Source: Lachnospiraceae bacterium (GTDB taxonomy: Bacteria > Bacillota > Clostridia > Lachnospirales > Lachnospiraceae). From it: a stretch of DNA of 64,000 nucleotides. Below the pieces are notes generated by a model that saw nothing but the letters and a program-made list of their open reading frames with translations, did not search any database and had not been told where the DNA came from. This document shows, piece after piece, positions 55,778-64,000 of the stretch; position 1 is the stretch's first letter, and each line of letters starts with the position of its first letter. The position numbers and the translations under genes were made by a program. The stretch is taken from assembly GCA_022794265.1 (NCBI GenBank), contig JAAWEK010000017.1:27212-91211 (forward strand). Reading direction: 5' to 3'.

Positions 55778-56950
55778 TTAGTCTGATGAAATGTATCGTT
55801 CCAACACCTTTGTTCGCTCTGCCCATGTATGTATTTTAGCGGTATCATATGCCCGTTCTGCCATGGAATCCAGCAAATCATAATCCGACAGCAATCGTTC
55901 CGCCAGCTCTGGAAGCCTGTCCATCTGCCCCAGCTCATAAAAACACACATCTTCCGCCCCTGAAAATATTTCATGCAAATATCTGCTTCCATCAGTCAGA
56001 TTCACTGCTCCGTTTAAAGCCGCACTAAATACCCTGTCATGAGCTCCATCCTTAAACCAGGGCATGACATTTAACGAAACTCTGGCTTTTGCCAGCTTTC
56101 TCAGACAAACAATTGATTTAACCCTTCCGCCAAAAATAATATTTTCCGGTTTCTTATACGGAATACGCTCAAAACCACTTCCGAATACATGAACTTTAAA
56201 TCCGTTGTCCGCCAGAGTTTTCACCGCTTTTCCACGCATATAAAAACGCACGTACAAGTCAAGAAAAATCATATTTTCCATACACTTTTTCAGATCTTTA
56301 TCCGTAGCCTCCGGTATGTCTGCCTTTATGTGCCGTTCAAATACTTCTTCCATGGTCTGGTCTGTATTTGCAGTCAGGTCATCAATAATACCGTGGTAAA
56401 AATCAGAATATTCTCTTCCCAGTCGGTCGATTTGTTTATTAAAAGTTTCTGGTGGCGTATAATTTCCAGTAAAGATAATATCCATTTTCCGGTCTGCCGC
56501 TTTTAACCGTCCTTCCTTACGAAGAACTTCAGTTCCTGCCAGCGGCAGGAATCCACCGGTCTTCACCTTTGGAAAATACCGTTTCATATACTGTAAATGC
56601 GTCCTGTCAATACAGAACTGTATGTAATTCTTCGGTAATCTGGCCAGCTGCTTATGATAATAAAACGGATGGTCTACTACAATATTGATACATTTTATTC
56701 CGTATTCATCAAAAAACAATCCCTTGTCCCTTAAAAAAACAGATTCTCCGCTGATACCCATGAAATTAAAAGTTATCATAACCGCTTCCCCTTTTTCACA
56801 GAACATCACTAAATCCATAAAGCTTCCCAGCATATCCTGTAAATCAAATGTAAAAACTTTATACCCCCAAGAAGCCAGTACTTCGCCAATCTGTCTTGAA
56901 AAATATTCCAGCGTCTCCACACCGCCGCTAAATAAAATAATTTTTTTCAT
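55778..56950 (-). CDS. glycosyltransferase, CgeB/GT1-like
   Basis: 390 residues from ATG 56950 (MKKIILFSGGVETLEYF), with AAAAAAGG seven bases before it. The N-terminal half resembles the DUF3880-type domain (GYKVFTFDLQDML; VVDHPFYYHKQLARLP), and the C-terminal half has IIFTGNYTPPETFN, VHVFGSGFERIPYKKPENIIFGGRV and DRVFSAALNGAVNLTDGSRYL, the CgeB-like nucleotide-sugar pocket. The substrate is unknown; related genes glycosylate spore or flagellar proteins. Nothing else of that kind is near. It is probably co-transcribed with the alarmone synthetase. Confidence 0.78.
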   Translation of the reverse strand: MKKIILFSGGVETLEYFSRQIGEVLASWGYKVFTFDLQDMLGSFMDLVMFCEKGEAVMITFNFMGISGESVFLRDKGLFFDEYGIKCINIVVDHPFYYHKQLARLPKNYIQFCIDRTHLQYMKRYFPKVKTGGFLPLAGTEVLRKEGRLKAADRKMDIIFTGNYTPPETFNKQIDRLGREYSDFYHGIIDDLTANTDQTMEEVFERHIKADIPEATDKDLKKCMENMIFLDLYVRFYMRGKAVKTLADNGFKVHVFGSGFERIPYKKPENIIFGGRVKSIVCLRKLAKARVSLNVMPWFKDGAHDRVFSAALNGAVNLTDGSRYLHEIFSGAEDVCFYELGQMDRLPELAERLLSDYDLLDSMAERAYDTAKIHTWAERTKVLERYISSD

Positions 56951-57051
56951 TATCATACCTTTTTTGCTGCCGTGTTCTGCCTGCGGCAACATTCAAATAT
57001 ATTCTCTTTAATACCCACTATTATACCACATCTTCCTTGTTTTTTCTGTGA

Positions 57052-58377
57052 TTATTTAATAAAATTCACAAACCATTTTCCTGCATCACTCAATTCATCA
57101 TATGTAATTCCTGCCTGTTTACCGCACCAGGACTGTATCATGGCAGATGTTTCTGATTTGTTGGAAAGATTCCACAAAACATAGCTGACCGAATACTGGT
57201 TTAACAAAGACATCCATTTTGATGCCTCATCATAATTAATCCCTCCATTGCCTGAAGCATCACAGATTCCAAACTCCGATACAATAACAGGAAGACCTTT
57301 ATTTACGGCGCTTACCAGCTTATCCCTGATATAGTCACGATGGGTATCCGCATAAAAATGCATAGCATACATTATATTTTCCCCATTGATCCTGTCATCA
57401 GCGGCAATATCCACATCCTGGGACCAGGTAGGCGTACCCACAATGATAATGCCTCTGCTGTCATTGCTTCGGATAATATTAATCACATCCTGCGCGTAAG
57501 ATTTAATCTCTCCCCAGCCGGTTCCGCCGTTTGGCTCATTGCATATCTCATATATTACATTTCCGTATCCCGCATACTTTGCAGATATTTCCCGAAAGAA
57601 TTCCATGGATTCATTTTTATACATATTCGGGTTTCCATCGCTTAAAATATGCCAGTCTATAATCACATAAAGTCCCAGCTGGCCTGCATATTTTACGCCG
57701 TCATCAATTAATTTTTTAAGGTTTTCCCGATTGTTCATATCTCCGGTACAGTATCCGTTATACTCTGCTGTATACATGGCAAGCCGTACAACATTTACAT
57801 TCCATTCATCGCGCATCTGTTTAAACATATCATAATTTACATAATCCGGAAACCAGGACAAACCATGAGTACTGATGCCCCGCAGAGTATAAGCGGCTCC
57901 GTACTGATCCGTAAGCCGGGTTCCCGTTACGGAAAGCCGGCCATGACTGCCAAACGGTGTGCCGCTATCAGCCGGCTGATTTTGTGTCGGAGGCTCCGTA
58001 GCTGGTTCTGTATTCTGCATCGGCGGAATGGTCTGTGGTACGGAAGTTTCCAACCATGGTGTGGTTATATCTGATTCTGGCTGCTGTACATCCTGTGATG
58101 TGACCGGTTCCGTAGTTTCCGGGCTTGTTTCCGGATGGGTCGTTTCAGATTCACTTATTGATTCCTCCGAAATCTGCTCTGATTCCGTAGTTTTCGTTTC
58201 ACTGTTTTTTTCCGTCCCCTGTTCCGTGACATTTGCCGCCGCAGTGTCTTTTTTTTCAGTTCTGCCACTTTCTACGCCGGATTTACATCCTGTCAGGATA
58301 AATATAAAAATGAATATTAATATTGCCGTTTTCTTTAATGGGTTAACCGGTTTTCTGCTAATATTTCCACCGCTCAT
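57052..58377 (-). CDS. GH5 family endoglucanase, lipoprotein
   Basis: 441 residues. A lipoprotein signal (ILIFIFIFILTGC, lipid on Cys31) is followed by a 115-residue Ser/Thr/Glu/Pro-rich linker and a GH5 barrel from about residue 145 (GRLSVTGTRLTDQYGAAYTLRGISTHG). The acid/base Glu is in IYEICNEPNGG and the nucleophile Glu in VIVSEFGICDASGNGG. It should cut beta-1,4-glucans (cellulose or related) at the cell surface. It has its own promoter with a perfect palindrome in the leader, so regulation by a repressor is likely. No binding module is visible. Confidence 0.93.
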   Translation of the reverse strand: MSGGNISRKPVNPLKKTAILIFIFIFILTGCKSGVESGRTEKKDTAAANVTEQGTEKNSETKTTESEQISEESISESETTHPETSPETTEPVTSQDVQQPESDITTPWLETSVPQTIPPMQNTEPATEPPTQNQPADSGTPFGSHGRLSVTGTRLTDQYGAAYTLRGISTHGLSWFPDYVNYDMFKQMRDEWNVNVVRLAMYTAEYNGYCTGDMNNRENLKKLIDDGVKYAGQLGLYVIIDWHILSDGNPNMYKNESMEFFREISAKYAGYGNVIYEICNEPNGGTGWGEIKSYAQDVINIIRSNDSRGIIIVGTPTWSQDVDIAADDRINGENIMYAMHFYADTHRDYIRDKLVSAVNKGLPVIVSEFGICDASGNGGINYDEASKWMSLLNQYSVSYVLWNLSNKSETSAMIQSWCGKQAGITYDELSDAGKWFVNFIK

Positions 58378-58401
58378 ATTATCATCTCCAAACTATATAA
58401 G

Positions 58402-58419
58402 CCATTGCAAATGCAATGG
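58402..58419. promoter_or_regulatory. perfect 18-bp palindrome in the GH5 leader, candidate operator
   Basis: CCATTGCA-AA-TGCAATGG between the -10 and the start codon. It could be bound by a dimeric regulator or fold as a hairpin in the mRNA. No regulator gene is adjacent. Confidence 0.5.
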
Positions 58420-58443
58420 CTGTATGCATTATTCTTATATATG

Positions 58444-58472
58444 ATTATACCGAAAATCAACGGAAATATCAA
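58444..58472 (-). promoter_or_regulatory. promoter of the GH5 gene
   Basis: TTGATA and TATAAT with a 17-bp spacer on the minus strand, about 66 bp upstream of the GH5 start. Confidence 0.7.
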
Positions 58473-58500
58473 CTTGGGAGTCATGTAATTTTATCCCGTG

Positions 58501-58526
58501 TTGTGTTTGAAAATTGCCTTCCAGCA
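58501..58526. repeat. partial copy of the palindromic repeat found at 343-396
   Basis: TTGTGTTTGAAAATTGCCTTC matches one arm of the reverse complement of the 343-396 element with few changes. It lies just after the mutY stop. A shorter match (TGTGTTTGAAAAATGC) lies at 50481-50496. Confidence 0.45.
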
Positions 58527-58539
58527 GATGAATTCTCCC

Positions 58540-59589
58540 TTAAAACCACACTTCCCCTGCCTTTTCCAAAAACTCCCGGAATGCCGAAGGAATTGCAATA
58601 CTGCTTTCCAGTTCTTCCATGGTCACCCAGTGGAATTTCCGGCTCATCTGGCGGCATGTCATATAATAAGCCGTCATTCTCCATTCCACATGAGAGAAGA
58701 TATGGGTATAATGAGAACACATTTTCAGCTGTTCTGGCGCCGTGTCCCATTCCGCTGCTACATCTGCCGCCTGCTGCTCTTGTAACTCTCCAGGTACGTT
58801 GGGAAACTCCCACATTCCGGATAACAACCCCTTTTCTTTACGTTTCCTTACGGCAATCCGTTCTCCGCACAGCAGCATAAATACCGTTTTTTTCTCTGCC
58901 TTCCGGCTTTTTTTCGCCTCCCGCACCGGAAACTGCTGCCAGGTATCGTGTTCCCGTGCCAGACAGATTTCCGCCAACGGACATTTCTGACATTTCGGCG
59001 TGCCGTTTGGCAGACATACCATAGCCCCCAGTTCCATCAGGCTTTGTGTAAATATACCGCACTGTCCTTTGGGATATACGGTTTCCAGTTCCCTGCGGAT
59101 TCTGGATTTTGTGGATTGTTTATCAATATTGGAACCATCCTCCATCACCCGGGTATATACCCGCAGAACATTTCCGTCTACGGCCGGTGTTGGCAGCTCA
59201 TAACAGATTGAACTGATAGCACCTGCCGTATATTCCCCAATTCCTGATAACCGAAGAATTTCTTCATATGTGTCAGGAAACCGGCCGTTATATTCGTCCA
59301 TAACAGTAACTGCCGCTTTCTTCAGATTTCTGGCACGATTATAATATCCCAGACCTTCCCATAATTTTAATAACCGGTCTTCTTCGACCCGGGCCAGTGC
59401 CTCTATGGTGGGCAGTTCACTTAAGAACCGCTTATAGTATGCCTTTACCGCCTCCACTCTGGTCTGCTGGAGCATTATCTCAGACAGCCAGACGTGATAT
59501 GGATTCTTGTCTTTTCGCCAAGGCAATTCCCTGGCATGTTCCGGATACCATTCCACTAAGTATTCTGCTATTTTTTTGTGTCTGTCCAT
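58540..59589 (-). CDS. mutY: A/G-specific adenine glycosylase
   Basis: Removes adenine paired with 8-oxoguanine. 349 residues, normal for the family. The helix-hairpin-helix is LRLSGIGEYTAGAISSI with the catalytic Asp in PAVDGNVLRVYTRV; the 4Fe-4S loop is CLPNGTPKCQKCPLAEIC, and the C-terminal NUDIX-like domain (MWEFPNVPGELQEQ; HYTHIFSHVEWRMTAY) recognises 8-oxoG. Start ATG 59589. It follows the flippase-like gene by 22 bases and may share its promoter at 60722-60750. Confidence 0.95.
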   Translation of the reverse strand: MDRHKKIAEYLVEWYPEHARELPWRKDKNPYHVWLSEIMLQQTRVEAVKAYYKRFLSELPTIEALARVEEDRLLKLWEGLGYYNRARNLKKAAVTVMDEYNGRFPDTYEEILRLSGIGEYTAGAISSICYELPTPAVDGNVLRVYTRVMEDGSNIDKQSTKSRIRRELETVYPKGQCGIFTQSLMELGAMVCLPNGTPKCQKCPLAEICLAREHDTWQQFPVREAKKSRKAEKKTVFMLLCGERIAVRKRKEKGLLSGMWEFPNVPGELQEQQAADVAAEWDTAPEQLKMCSHYTHIFSHVEWRMTAYYMTCRQMSRKFHWVTMEELESSIAIPSAFREFLEKAGEVWF

Positions 59590-59611
59590 TTTTACAAAAT
59601 CCCTTCCGAAT

Positions 59612-60670
59612 CTATTCTTTCGATTTTTTAAAACAAAATATTGATATTATAGTTCCGATTAAAAATGGTATATAATAATTGGCCATCCGGTATAAAATCA
59701 TAGTAGAGCCGGCATAAACTTTTCCATACAGCACAGAAAATAACAGTATATAAACAAATTCCGACGGACCGATACCTCCCACTACTGGTATTACACCTAC
59801 AATCATAAGCATAAATGCAGAGGTTACAATTACATCCATAAAAGAAACCGAAATATCCGCATGAACCGCTTTTAAGGCGATATAGGGCAATACATACCAA
59901 CAGGTCATTTTTATAAGATACACAGGTATGATGACCAGGGTATTTTTTACGTTTCCAAGTATGTCTGCAGATTCCTGTTGCAGATATGTTAACTGTGATT
60001 TTAAAATCTCTTTAATATAATAAGCTTTGCTGTCTTTATTTTTTATCAATTTATCAAAGGGAGCAAAGAACAGCCGATGTGCAGGTTTACAGACACAGGC
60101 AAGAATAATTCCGGTTATGATAAGGGCACTGAGTCCATAAGCTGAATAAATATAATGATAACTGTCAGAAAATTCGGATTTAATAAAATCATGACTGAAC
60201 ACCAGGACTATGGTGGTATACAAGACAATAGCCGCTTTATGATATATATAGGGTACCGTAAGTATGGCCATTGCTTTTCCAGGTTCAACGCCTTTCCTGC
60301 TTAACATATAAGTCTGTCCTGGCTTTATTCCCGCTCCCAGAGTCGTAACATTTAAAAATATCCCCAGATAAGAAATCTGCACGGAATCCCAAAGCGTATA
60401 GTAAGGCTGAAGTTTGTGTACCAGCATTCTATACGGAATACTGTCAATTACCACATATAGGATTCCCAAAGCCACCATAAGAATGAAATATTTTTTATCA
60501 GTTTCCTTTAGCTGCGAAAGCAGTTCCTCTCTGGAATCCCAAAAGATTATATACATGATTGCCAGTACCAGCAGTATGGGTATAAGTGCAAACAGCTTAC
60601 GTCCCCTGTTTCTTTTCTTCAGATTTTCTCTCGGATCGTTTGTATTCTTTTGATTTTCTGTCTGTTTCAT
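59612..60670 (-). CDS. flippase-like / LPG-synthase transmembrane domain protein (UPF0104 type)
   Basis: 352 residues with about eight helices after a basic, Asn-rich N terminus (QTENQKNTNDPRENLKKRNRGRK). The family signature is GVIPVVGGIGPSEFVYILLF near residue 300. It is a diverged paralogue of the copy in the polysaccharide locus (11168-12112). Role probably in handling a lipid-linked molecule; substrate unknown. The leader is preceded by an 11-bp stem (60695-60724) that overlaps the -10 box. Confidence 0.8.
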   Translation of the reverse strand: MKQTENQKNTNDPRENLKKRNRGRKLFALIPILLVLAIMYIIFWDSREELLSQLKETDKKYFILMVALGILYVVIDSIPYRMLVHKLQPYYTLWDSVQISYLGIFLNVTTLGAGIKPGQTYMLSRKGVEPGKAMAILTVPYIYHKAAIVLYTTIVLVFSHDFIKSEFSDSYHYIYSAYGLSALIITGIILACVCKPAHRLFFAPFDKLIKNKDSKAYYIKEILKSQLTYLQQESADILGNVKNTLVIIPVYLIKMTCWYVLPYIALKAVHADISVSFMDVIVTSAFMLMIVGVIPVVGGIGPSEFVYILLFSVLYGKVYAGSTMILYRMANYYIPFLIGTIISIFCFKKSKE

Positions 60671-60721
60671 TTTCTATTCTCTCCATCAGACAACAATAGC
60701 TCATCAAACATATGATAAGCT

Positions 60722-60750
60722 ATTATATAACGACTTGTAAATTTGGTCAA
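60722..60750 (-). promoter_or_regulatory. promoter of the flippase-like/mutY unit
   Basis: TTGACC and TATAAT with a 17-bp spacer on the minus strand. An inverted repeat AATAGCTTATC/GATGAGCTATT (60695-60724) touches the -10 and may be an operator. Confidence 0.7.
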
Positions 60751-60768
60751 AAGATTTATTTAATTTTA

Positions 60769-62361
60769 TTATTTCTTATTTTCCTGTATTAATTCTTCCA
60801 GTACATCAAAATAATCCTCAAATGTTTTACTACAACACTGGGGATTTTCTATCATGATTCCTTTCACTTTTAGCCCCAGCAGCGAAAATGCCATTGCAAC
60901 CCTGTGATCCTCATAGGTATCTATAACAGTTCCATGAGGTGTTCCGTGACAGATGATAATATCGTCTCCTTCTTCCCGGCAATCAATGCCGCATTTTTTC
61001 AGTTCATTTACGATAGCCGCCATGCGGTTACATTCCTGTCCTCTGATATGTCCGATATTTCGGATTCTGGTATCAGATTTGGCAAATGCAGCAAGAACTG
61101 CGAGGGTTAAAGCCTGGTCGGAAAAATCATTCATATCCACATCCATTCCATTATATTTTCCCTCTGCAGGGCCATTGACACAGATTCCGTCCGGTGTCTC
61201 TTCTATTGTACATCCCATTCGTTCCAGCAAAGCAATGAATTTCATATCTCCCTGCATAGAAGAAAATTTTACATTCCGGACAATGACTCTTCCACCGGTT
61301 ATTGCTGCAATTCCATAAAAATAACATGCTGCCGATACATCCGGCTCAATATAGTAATTTCCAACATGAATATTCTGATTTCCCTCTACATAATAGCTGC
61401 TTCCGTCAAAATCTGATTTTACACCAAATTGCTCCAGCATTTTTCTGGTTATTCTGACATAAGAACCGTCTTTCTTTTCACTGGTAATATAGATTTTTAA
61501 ACCGCCTGCCAGAATCGGTGCCATCATAAGCATAGCACTGAGATACTGGGTGCTTTTGCTGATATCCATATGAATTTCTTTTGTCCCTCTGGTCTGATAT
61601 CCTATACCTGTCACCTGTACCGGAAGATGTTCTTCCTGTTCTAAATACTTAAATTCTGCACCCATTTCCGAAAGTACCCGAAACAGTTCTGCCATCGGAC
61701 GTTTTTTCATCTGTTCAGAACAATGAATAGTATAAGTCCCATCAGACAACGCCAGCATAGCCGTTAAAAATCTGGCCGCCGTTCCGGCACTTCCCACATC
61801 TATAGTTCCAGTTTTAACCGGAATTCTGCCTCCGCAGCCATGTATTTCCACCGATTTATTTTCTTCATCAATCTGAAGCTCAAATCCCATGCTGATTAAG
61901 CATTTCAAAAAATGTCTGGAATCATCACTGAATAAAACTCCCTGTAAACGGGACTTTTCTTCCGATAGCGCCGCCAACAGTAACGCTCGGTTTGTCATAC
62001 TTTTAGACCCCGGCACAGTAACCAGTCCCTTTACAGGAACATCACAGGTTTCTGCAATGTAAAGCATCTGTTCCTTTATCCGGGTATCCTTTACATATTT
62101 CTCTTTTATCGTCTGTAATTTTTTAAAATGTTCTGACTCCTTATGGCTGTTCCACGCTTCCCTGTCTCTCCAGATTTCTCTTAAATGAACAATAGTATTT
62201 TCTCCTGATGTTTCTTCAGGAAATTGATACTGATATTCTATATTACCTCTTTCATCTCTGGAAAGTTCCTGTATTTTTTCCTGACGGATACAGGCTATAA
62301 AATCATTGATACAATTCGTTTTTATTCTATATGTAACATCTAATAAAATTGATTTATTCAT
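60769..62361 (-). CDS. aroA: 3-phosphoshikimate 1-carboxyvinyltransferase with N-terminal ABM-like domain
   Basis: 530 residues, about 100 more than usual. Residues 105-530 are a complete EPSP synthase: VPGSKSMTNRALLLAALS, VGSAGTAARFLTAMLAL, KKRPMAEL, SKSTQYLSAMLMMAP, DMNDFSDQALTLAVLAAF and TYEDHRVAMAFSLLG. Residues 1-100 have the pattern of a YgiN-like antibiotic biosynthesis monooxygenase (ABM) domain: LLDVTYRIKTNCINDFIACIRQ, LSRDERGNIEYQYQF, TIVHLREIWRDREAWNSHKESEHFKKL. The two parts are in one frame with no start signal at the junction. It makes EPSP in the shikimate pathway; what the ABM domain adds is unknown. Confidence 0.93.
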   Translation of the reverse strand: MNKSILLDVTYRIKTNCINDFIACIRQEKIQELSRDERGNIEYQYQFPEETSGENTIVHLREIWRDREAWNSHKESEHFKKLQTIKEKYVKDTRIKEQMLYIAETCDVPVKGLVTVPGSKSMTNRALLLAALSEEKSRLQGVLFSDDSRHFLKCLISMGFELQIDEENKSVEIHGCGGRIPVKTGTIDVGSAGTAARFLTAMLALSDGTYTIHCSEQMKKRPMAELFRVLSEMGAEFKYLEQEEHLPVQVTGIGYQTRGTKEIHMDISKSTQYLSAMLMMAPILAGGLKIYITSEKKDGSYVRITRKMLEQFGVKSDFDGSSYYVEGNQNIHVGNYYIEPDVSAACYFYGIAAITGGRVIVRNVKFSSMQGDMKFIALLERMGCTIEETPDGICVNGPAEGKYNGMDVDMNDFSDQALTLAVLAAFAKSDTRIRNIGHIRGQECNRMAAIVNELKKCGIDCREEGDDIIICHGTPHGTVIDTYEDHRVAMAFSLLGLKVKGIMIENPQCCSKTFEDYFDVLEELIQENKK

Positions 62362-62406
62362 GGATGAACCGTCCTTGTTCTGCTATCTCCGTTTTAATTG
62401 TTTTTA

Positions 62407-62435
62407 ATTATACCTTTAGTTTTTTCTTTATGCAA
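62407..62435 (-). promoter_or_regulatory. promoter of aroA
   Basis: TTGCAT and TATAAT with 17 bp between them on the minus strand, 45 bp upstream of the start at 62361. Confidence 0.7.
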
Positions 62436-62519
62436 TATTAAATCTGCAGACGGATGTGTGGCAGTATGTAATTTTCCCTGCACAATATGCTTATTATTAG
62501 ACATTATGAACTGGAGAAA

Positions 62520-62600
62520 TTATCTCCGTCCAAAATACCTGTGAACTTTGCTTTTGCAGGCATTATATTCGACACCAAAAGACACTGATAAATACTTTTC
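62520..62600 (-). pseudogene. fragment of an isoprenylcysteine-methyltransferase-like protein
   Basis: The frame EKYLSVSFGVEYNACKSKVHRYFGRR then stop matches by pattern the C-terminal tail of ICMT/phospholipid-methyltransferase-type membrane proteins (EEKYL...FGxEYxxYxxxVxRYF). Upstream codons lose the pattern, and no start is present. It is the only coding trace in 62362-62690 apart from the aroA promoter. Confidence 0.4.
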
Positions 62601-62690
62601 TACTGCAACAATAATGATAAGCCGTAAACAAAGGATATTATTTTGATGGTTTGTAAATTTACAGCCAGTCCCGCCGCCATTGTGGTATTT

Positions 62691-63233
62691 CTAATCTGTT
62701 TCTATGTTTGACAAACTGGAAGTTGTTTCTTCCCAATCATCAGGAATACAATCGAAAGAACCATATTTCCGCAAGAAAAATTTATTTTCTTTGTATTCAA
62801 AGGTAACATCAAACTGAGTACAATTTATAGTACTCCAGTAATCAAATACAATATGATTGGGTTTTTCTATATAAATAATTTCCAGTTCAAAAGGAAATTC
62901 TTTTCTTTGTGGGGTAGGATCATTTTCCATACTCTGTAAATAATCAAACCGTAAAATCCCTGTGGGGCTTGGAAGGCATACATACCCAGTCCCATCATTT
63001 TTTATTCTTTTTTTCTGGTTAAAGCGTTGAACGAGATTGTCCAACTCACAAATATGCTTTGCTAAAAAAACGATAAAAGGCTTTGCTTCATCAAGCGAAC
63101 CATAACAGCTTTCCATATCTATTGCAATACCGTAATCTTCCTCTTTAGAAATATATACATATCCGTCATCTGCAACACACAGTTGCTCTATGTCTAAAAT
63201 AAATTTTGAAATATCTTCATAACGATTATACAA
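62691..63233 (-). CDS. uncharacterised cytoplasmic protein, 180 aa
   Basis: Starts at TTG 63233 with GAGGAGG seven bases before it, a strong site. The sequence is acidic and aromatic-rich (DDGYVYISKEEDYGIAIDMESCYGS; FELEIIYIEKPNHIVFDYWST; FDCIPDDWEE), with no signal, helix or motif that I recognise. Such compact acidic proteins are common as immunity proteins for polymorphic toxins, but no toxin gene is intact nearby, so this is only a possibility. Confidence 0.55.
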   Translation of the reverse strand: MYNRYEDISKFILDIEQLCVADDGYVYISKEEDYGIAIDMESCYGSLDEAKPFIVFLAKHICELDNLVQRFNQKKRIKNDGTGYVCLPSPTGILRFDYLQSMENDPTPQRKEFPFELEIIYIEKPNHIVFDYWSTINCTQFDVTFEYKENKFFLRKYGSFDCIPDDWEETTSSLSNIETD

Positions 63234-63584
63234 ACCAATACCTCCTCAGTAAATATCGCTATGTTGAACACCTGTAATGTGTTAAATACCGATTTATCAA
63301 TCCCCCCACTAAGCATTAACTATATCACTCCGCCGCCCAATAATCAATCCCCACCTTTGGGACAAAATGTCCCGAAGTACAAAAAACTGGGAGCGGCACG
63401 ACACCACTCTCCAGCAAGGCACAGTTCCACCAGCGCTGAAAGGTCAGGTATTATATCAAGCGTTCCTTCAACAAAACATTGCGAAGTTTAATATCATGCT
63501 TTACATTCTTAAAATTTCCAAGGTCATCTGATAGCCCTTTCGCCAACACCACCATAGTCGTTACAAACTACGTTATAAAACGCC
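63234..63584. other. 351-bp region without a convincing gene
   Basis: Higher in GC around 63340-63450 than its surroundings. Short open stretches exist on both strands; a minus-strand one (about 63355-63480, containing LCLAGEWCRAAPSFLYFGTF) could be a remnant of a lost gene. None has a start codon with a binding site. Confidence 0.4.
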
Positions 63585-63618
63585 AAAAAACTCCAGCTAC
63601 TAAAACAAAGCTGAAGTT
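63585..63618 (-). terminator. terminator of the tRNA-Gly operon
   Basis: On the minus strand AACTTCAGCT pairs with AGCTGGAGTT (10 bp, one wobble, loop 10), followed by T residues, 46 bases after the tRNA-Gly(GCC) 3' end. Confidence 0.8.
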
Positions 63619-63663
63619 ATTTATGTGTATATAAAATCTATTTTATGATTTTTCCACTAAAAA

Positions 63664-63735
63664 AGCGCGAGACGGGATTCGAACCCGCGACCCTCGCCTT
63701 GGCAAGGCGATACTCCACCACTGAGCCACTCGCGC
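63664..63735 (-). tRNA. tRNA-Gly (anticodon GCC)
   Basis: Acceptor GCGCGAG/CTCGCGC with discriminator T, anticodon loop CTTGCCAAG, T-arm GCGGGTTCGAATCCCGT. Complete 72-nt cloverleaf. CCA is not encoded. Confidence 0.95.
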
Positions 63736-63740
63736 ATAAG

Positions 63741-63811
63741 AGCGGGTGATGGGAATCGAACCCACGTATCTAGCTTGGAAGGCTAGTGTTCTACCATTGA
63801 ACTACACCCGC
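63741..63811 (-). tRNA. tRNA-Gly (anticodon TCC)
   Basis: Acceptor GCGGGTG/CACCCGC with discriminator T, anticodon loop CCTTCCAAG, T-arm GTGGGTTCGATTCCCAT. Complete 71-nt cloverleaf, five bases upstream of tRNA-Gly(GCC). CCA is not encoded. Confidence 0.95.
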
Positions 63812-63861
63812 ATATTCAGTTGTATATAAAGCATTCGGCACAGAAGCGCCTCCTGCCAGAA

Positions 63862-63923
<62 letters not shown>

Positions 63924-64000
63924 AAACTCTACCCTCGCAAAATCCGATAAATACTGGACATATTACTATCATTCGTAGGACTACCCAATGACTGTATATA

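Noticed and set aside
63261-63491. 76-codon plus-strand frame next to the tRNA genes
   Set aside because: No ribosome binding site, odd composition and no family; kept only as a note in the gene-less region.

Overview
The window looks like a chromosomal segment of a low-GC anaerobic Clostridia, most likely a Lachnospiraceae gut commensal. This is inferred from gene families and style: a VanW-family protein, a B12-binding radical SAM protein of DUF4080 type, LytR-CpsA-Psr and LTA-synthase-like envelope enzymes, a YbhJ-like aconitase, minimal promoters with TATAAT boxes, and AGGAGG-type ribosome binding sites. I cannot name the genus from sequence alone. Most genes are on the minus strand.

Layout. 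0-9 kb: a truncated VanW-family gene, small membrane proteins, a repair cluster (radical SAM, nth, DnaQ-like exonuclease), then a chemoreceptor downstream of a large cyclic-nucleotide-binding-domain protein. 9-31 kb: a surface polysaccharide locus. One long minus operon (28997 to 15225) holds the initiating phosphoglycosyltransferase, five glycosyltransferases or GT-C-like proteins, a Wzx flippase, a Wzy polymerase, and a full set of activities for GDP-D-glycero-alpha-D-manno-heptose. Four enzyme activities sit in three genes because of two fusions: GmhB-GmhA, and Wzy-HddC. Facing it are ugd and an LCP ligase; a second minus operon (13676 to 9165) adds a polyprenol-type GT2, an acetyltransferase, a flippase-like protein and a second GT-C-like protein. 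31-38 kb: two paralogous EAL proteins (one with intact catalytic residues, one degenerate), an LTA-synthase-like enzyme and a polytopic protein with a near-perfect promoter.

38-43.3 kb: an AT-rich accessory island. It encodes two double-glycine peptide precursors resembling a two-peptide bacteriocin, two small membrane proteins (candidate immunity), a peptidase-C39 ABC exporter broken by a frameshift and by a deletion that joins it to the tail of an HlyD-type partner, a candidate small RNA antisense to the bacteriocin leader, a duplicated gene tail, a truncated DUF3737 gene, and a 42-residue orphan peptide. 43.4-62.4 kb: mostly housekeeping genes (leuS, glgB, aconitase-like hydratase, a methyltransferase, aroB, serS, D-lactate dehydrogenase, a small alarmone synthetase, GH5 lipoprotein, mutY, a flippase-like protein, and an aroA fused to an N-terminal ABM domain). 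62.4-64 kb: a decaying stretch with a gene fragment and an unknown protein, then two tRNA-Gly genes and a 5'-truncated tRNA-Phe that looks like an attachment-site copy for an integrated element lying beyond the right edge.
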